From NCBI GenBank assembly GCA_023392185.1, contig JAEVZP010000148.1, forward strand, positions 1 through 5,477: a DNA stretch of 5,477 nucleotides, written 5' to 3'. A program made the translations under genes and the position numbers. The notes under the pieces are model-generated. The model saw only the letters and a program-made list of their open reading frames with translations. It was not told the DNA's origin and did no database searches. Positions 4,122-5,477 of the stretch are shown here, piece after piece; positions within the stretch are counted from its first letter, which is position 1, and each line of letters begins with the position of its first letter. This DNA comes from Bacteroidota bacterium (GTDB taxonomy: Bacteria > Bacteroidota > Bacteroidia > Chitinophagales > Chitinophagaceae).

Positions 4122-5477
4122 TTAGCGCTTTCCGAAAGGCATCTTGGGCATGCCGCCGGGCAGCCCGCCACCCATGCCCGGAAAGCCGCCACCCATGCCG
4201 GGCATGCCTTTGAATTTGCCCATCATCGACATCATGGAGCGCATTTGTTCGAATTGCTTCATAAAGGCGTTCACCTCTTCAATTTTTTTGCCGGAGCCTT
4301 TGGCAATGCGGCGGCGGCGGCTTGCATCGATGCTGTCGGGGTTGGCGCGCTCGCCTTTGGTCATGGAGTTGATCATCGCCTCGATGCCCACGAAGGCGTC
4401 GTCGGAGATGTCGATGTCTTTCAGCCCTTTCCCCACACCGGGAATCATAGCGAGCAGGTCTTTGATGCTGCCCATGCTTTTGATTTGCTGCAACTGTTCT
4501 TTAAAATCCTCAAAGTCGAATTTGTTCTGGCGGATTTTCTTTTCGAGTTTCTTGGCGTTGGCTTCGTCAAACTGGGCCTGGGCGCGCTCCACGAGGGTGG
4601 TAATATCGCCCATGCCGAGAATCCGCTGGGCCATCCGGTCGGGGTAGAAAACATCGAGCGTGTCGAGCTTTTCCCCCATACTCACAAACTTAATCGGCTT
4701 ATCCACCGTGTGGCGAATGGAAAGGGCCGCACCGCCACGGGTATCGCCGTCGAGCTTGGTAAGCACCACGCCGCTGAAGTCGAGGCGGTCGTTAAACGCC
4801 TTGGCCGTGTTCACCGCATCCTGACCGGTCATGGAGTCCACCACAAAAAGGATTTCGTGGGGCTGCACGGCGTCTTTAATCGCGGCCACCTCCTGCATCA
4901 TCGCCTCGTCTACCGCCAGGCGGCCGGCCGTATCGATAATCACCGCGCCGTAACCTTTGGCTTTGGCTTCGGCCACCGCCGCGCGGGCAATGCCCACCGG
5001 ATCGGTTGCGCCCGGCTCGGCATACACCGGAACCTTTACCTGCTCGCCCAACACCTGAAGCTGTTGCACGGCAGCGGGACGGTACACGTCGCAGGCCACC
5101 AGCAGCGGGTTTTTCTGGCGGTGTTTTTTAAGAAAAGAAGCCAGTTTTCCGGAAAATGTAGTCTTACCGGAACCTTGCAGGCCTGCAATCAGGATGACCG
5201 TCGGGCGTGGCGTGAGGTTCAGTTCGCTTTCCGTTCCGCCCATCAGCTCGGCCAGCTCGTCTTTCACGATTTTGACCATCAGCTGGCCGGGCGAAACCGC
5301 CGTCAGTACTTTTTCACCAATCGCTTTTTCTTTGACCTTGTCGGTAAAGTCTTTGGCGATTTTGTAGTTTACGTCGGCATCCACCAGGGCGCGGCGGATT
5401 TCCTTGACTGTGGTGGCAATATTAATATCGGAGATGCGGCCTTCCCCTTTGAGGGTTTTAATGGCCGAGTCGAGCCG
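4122..5477 (-). CDS. ffh: Signal recognition particle protein Ffh (SRP54), lacking the first few codons
   Basis: GTPase subunit of the signal recognition particle. It binds 4.5S RNA and hydrophobic signal sequences at the ribosome and, with FtsY, delivers nascent chains to SecYEG. The frame is open to the window edge and gives 451 residues. By comparison with known Ffh starts, about 8 residues are missing, so the start lies roughly 25 bases outside. In visible numbering, the N domain is about 1-95. The G domain has the P-loop GLQGSGKTT (99-107), DVYRPAA (130-136), DTAGR (182-186) and TKLDG (240-244). The M domain has the RNA-binding SRRRRIAKGSG (386-396), then a Met-rich helix (MKQFEQMRSMMSMMGKF). 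The C-terminus is a Gly/Met/Pro tail with a 7-residue repeat (PGMGGGF, PGMGGGL). All GTPase motifs are intact. A GTG at 5382-5384 lies within the conserved RRALVDADV segment and is not the start. Confidence 0.98.
   Translation of the reverse strand, partial: RLDSAIKTLKGEGRISDINIATTVKEIRRALVDADVNYKIAKDFTDKVKEKAIGEKVLTAVSPGQLMVKIVKDELAELMGGTESELNLTPRPTVILIAGLQGSGKTTFSGKLASFLKKHRQKNPLLVACDVYRPAAVQQLQVLGEQVKVPVYAEPGATDPVGIARAAVAEAKAKGYGAVIIDTAGRLAVDEAMMQEVAAIKDAVQPHEILFVVDSMTGQDAVNTAKAFNDRLDFSGVVLTKLDGDTRGGAALSIRHTVDKPIKFVSMGEKLDTLDVFYPDRMAQRILGMGDITTLVERAQAQFDEANAKKLEKKIRQNKFDFEDFKEQLQQIKSMGSIKDLLAMIPGVGKGLKDIDISDDAFVGIEAMINSMTKGERANPDSIDASRRRRIAKGSGKKIEEVNAFMKQFEQMRSMMSMMGKFKGMPGMGGGFPGMGGGLPGGMPKMPFGKR
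4165..4202 (-). repeat. ffh: 21-bp tandem repeat in the ffh 3' end
   Basis: CCGCCACCCATGCC is repeated with a 21-base period (starting at 4165 and 4186). On the - strand it encodes two PGMGGG-type heptapeptides in the Gly/Met tail. The period is a multiple of three, so unit gain or loss keeps the frame. Confidence 0.6.

Overview
The window looks like chromosomal DNA of a Bacteroidota species (GC about 50-55% by eye). Three things point there: a TonB-dependent receptor with an N-terminal CarboxypepD_reg-like domain and an 'LDEVVISG' lead-in to the plug; start codons without a good Shine-Dalgarno sequence; and a TAnnTTTG-type -7 promoter element (TACCTTTG) in front of the regulator gene. The class cannot be fixed from this window alone.

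Layout: 2-127 is the 3' end of an unrecognised + strand gene. 128-304 is noncoding and holds a long G.U-containing inverted repeat and the terminator of the receptor gene. 305-2590 (-) is a complete 761-residue TonB-dependent outer-membrane receptor. 2591-2995 is noncoding: it carries a DtxR-type operator beside the receptor start, then a nested set of inverted repeats, then the terminator of the next gene. 2996-3250 (-) is a small helical protein of unknown function. 3251-3359 is a divergent intergenic region. 3360-4016 (+) is a metal-dependent DtxR/MntR-family repressor. 4017-4121 holds a terminator for the convergent gene, and 4122-5477 (-) is ffh (SRP54), missing only a few N-terminal codons.

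How the parts fit: the regulator has an MntR-like metal site (Glu where DtxR has Cys102). The only good DtxR-box-like sequence I can see in the window lies about 30 bp upstream of the receptor start codon. The simplest reading is a local metal-homeostasis circuit in which the repressor shuts off an outer-membrane receptor for a metal chelate when Mn(II) or Fe(II) is plentiful. The small protein encoded between them is a candidate partner by position only. ffh is a housekeeping neighbour.

The least explained signal is a short palindrome, TTTCCGGAAA (core TTCCGGAA). The core occurs eight times in 5.5 kb, six of them in the roughly 800 noncoding bases and at least once in every gap between genes. 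The 2671-2870 block of nested palindromes is the second. I found no CRISPR array, tRNA, rRNA, transposase or defence gene.
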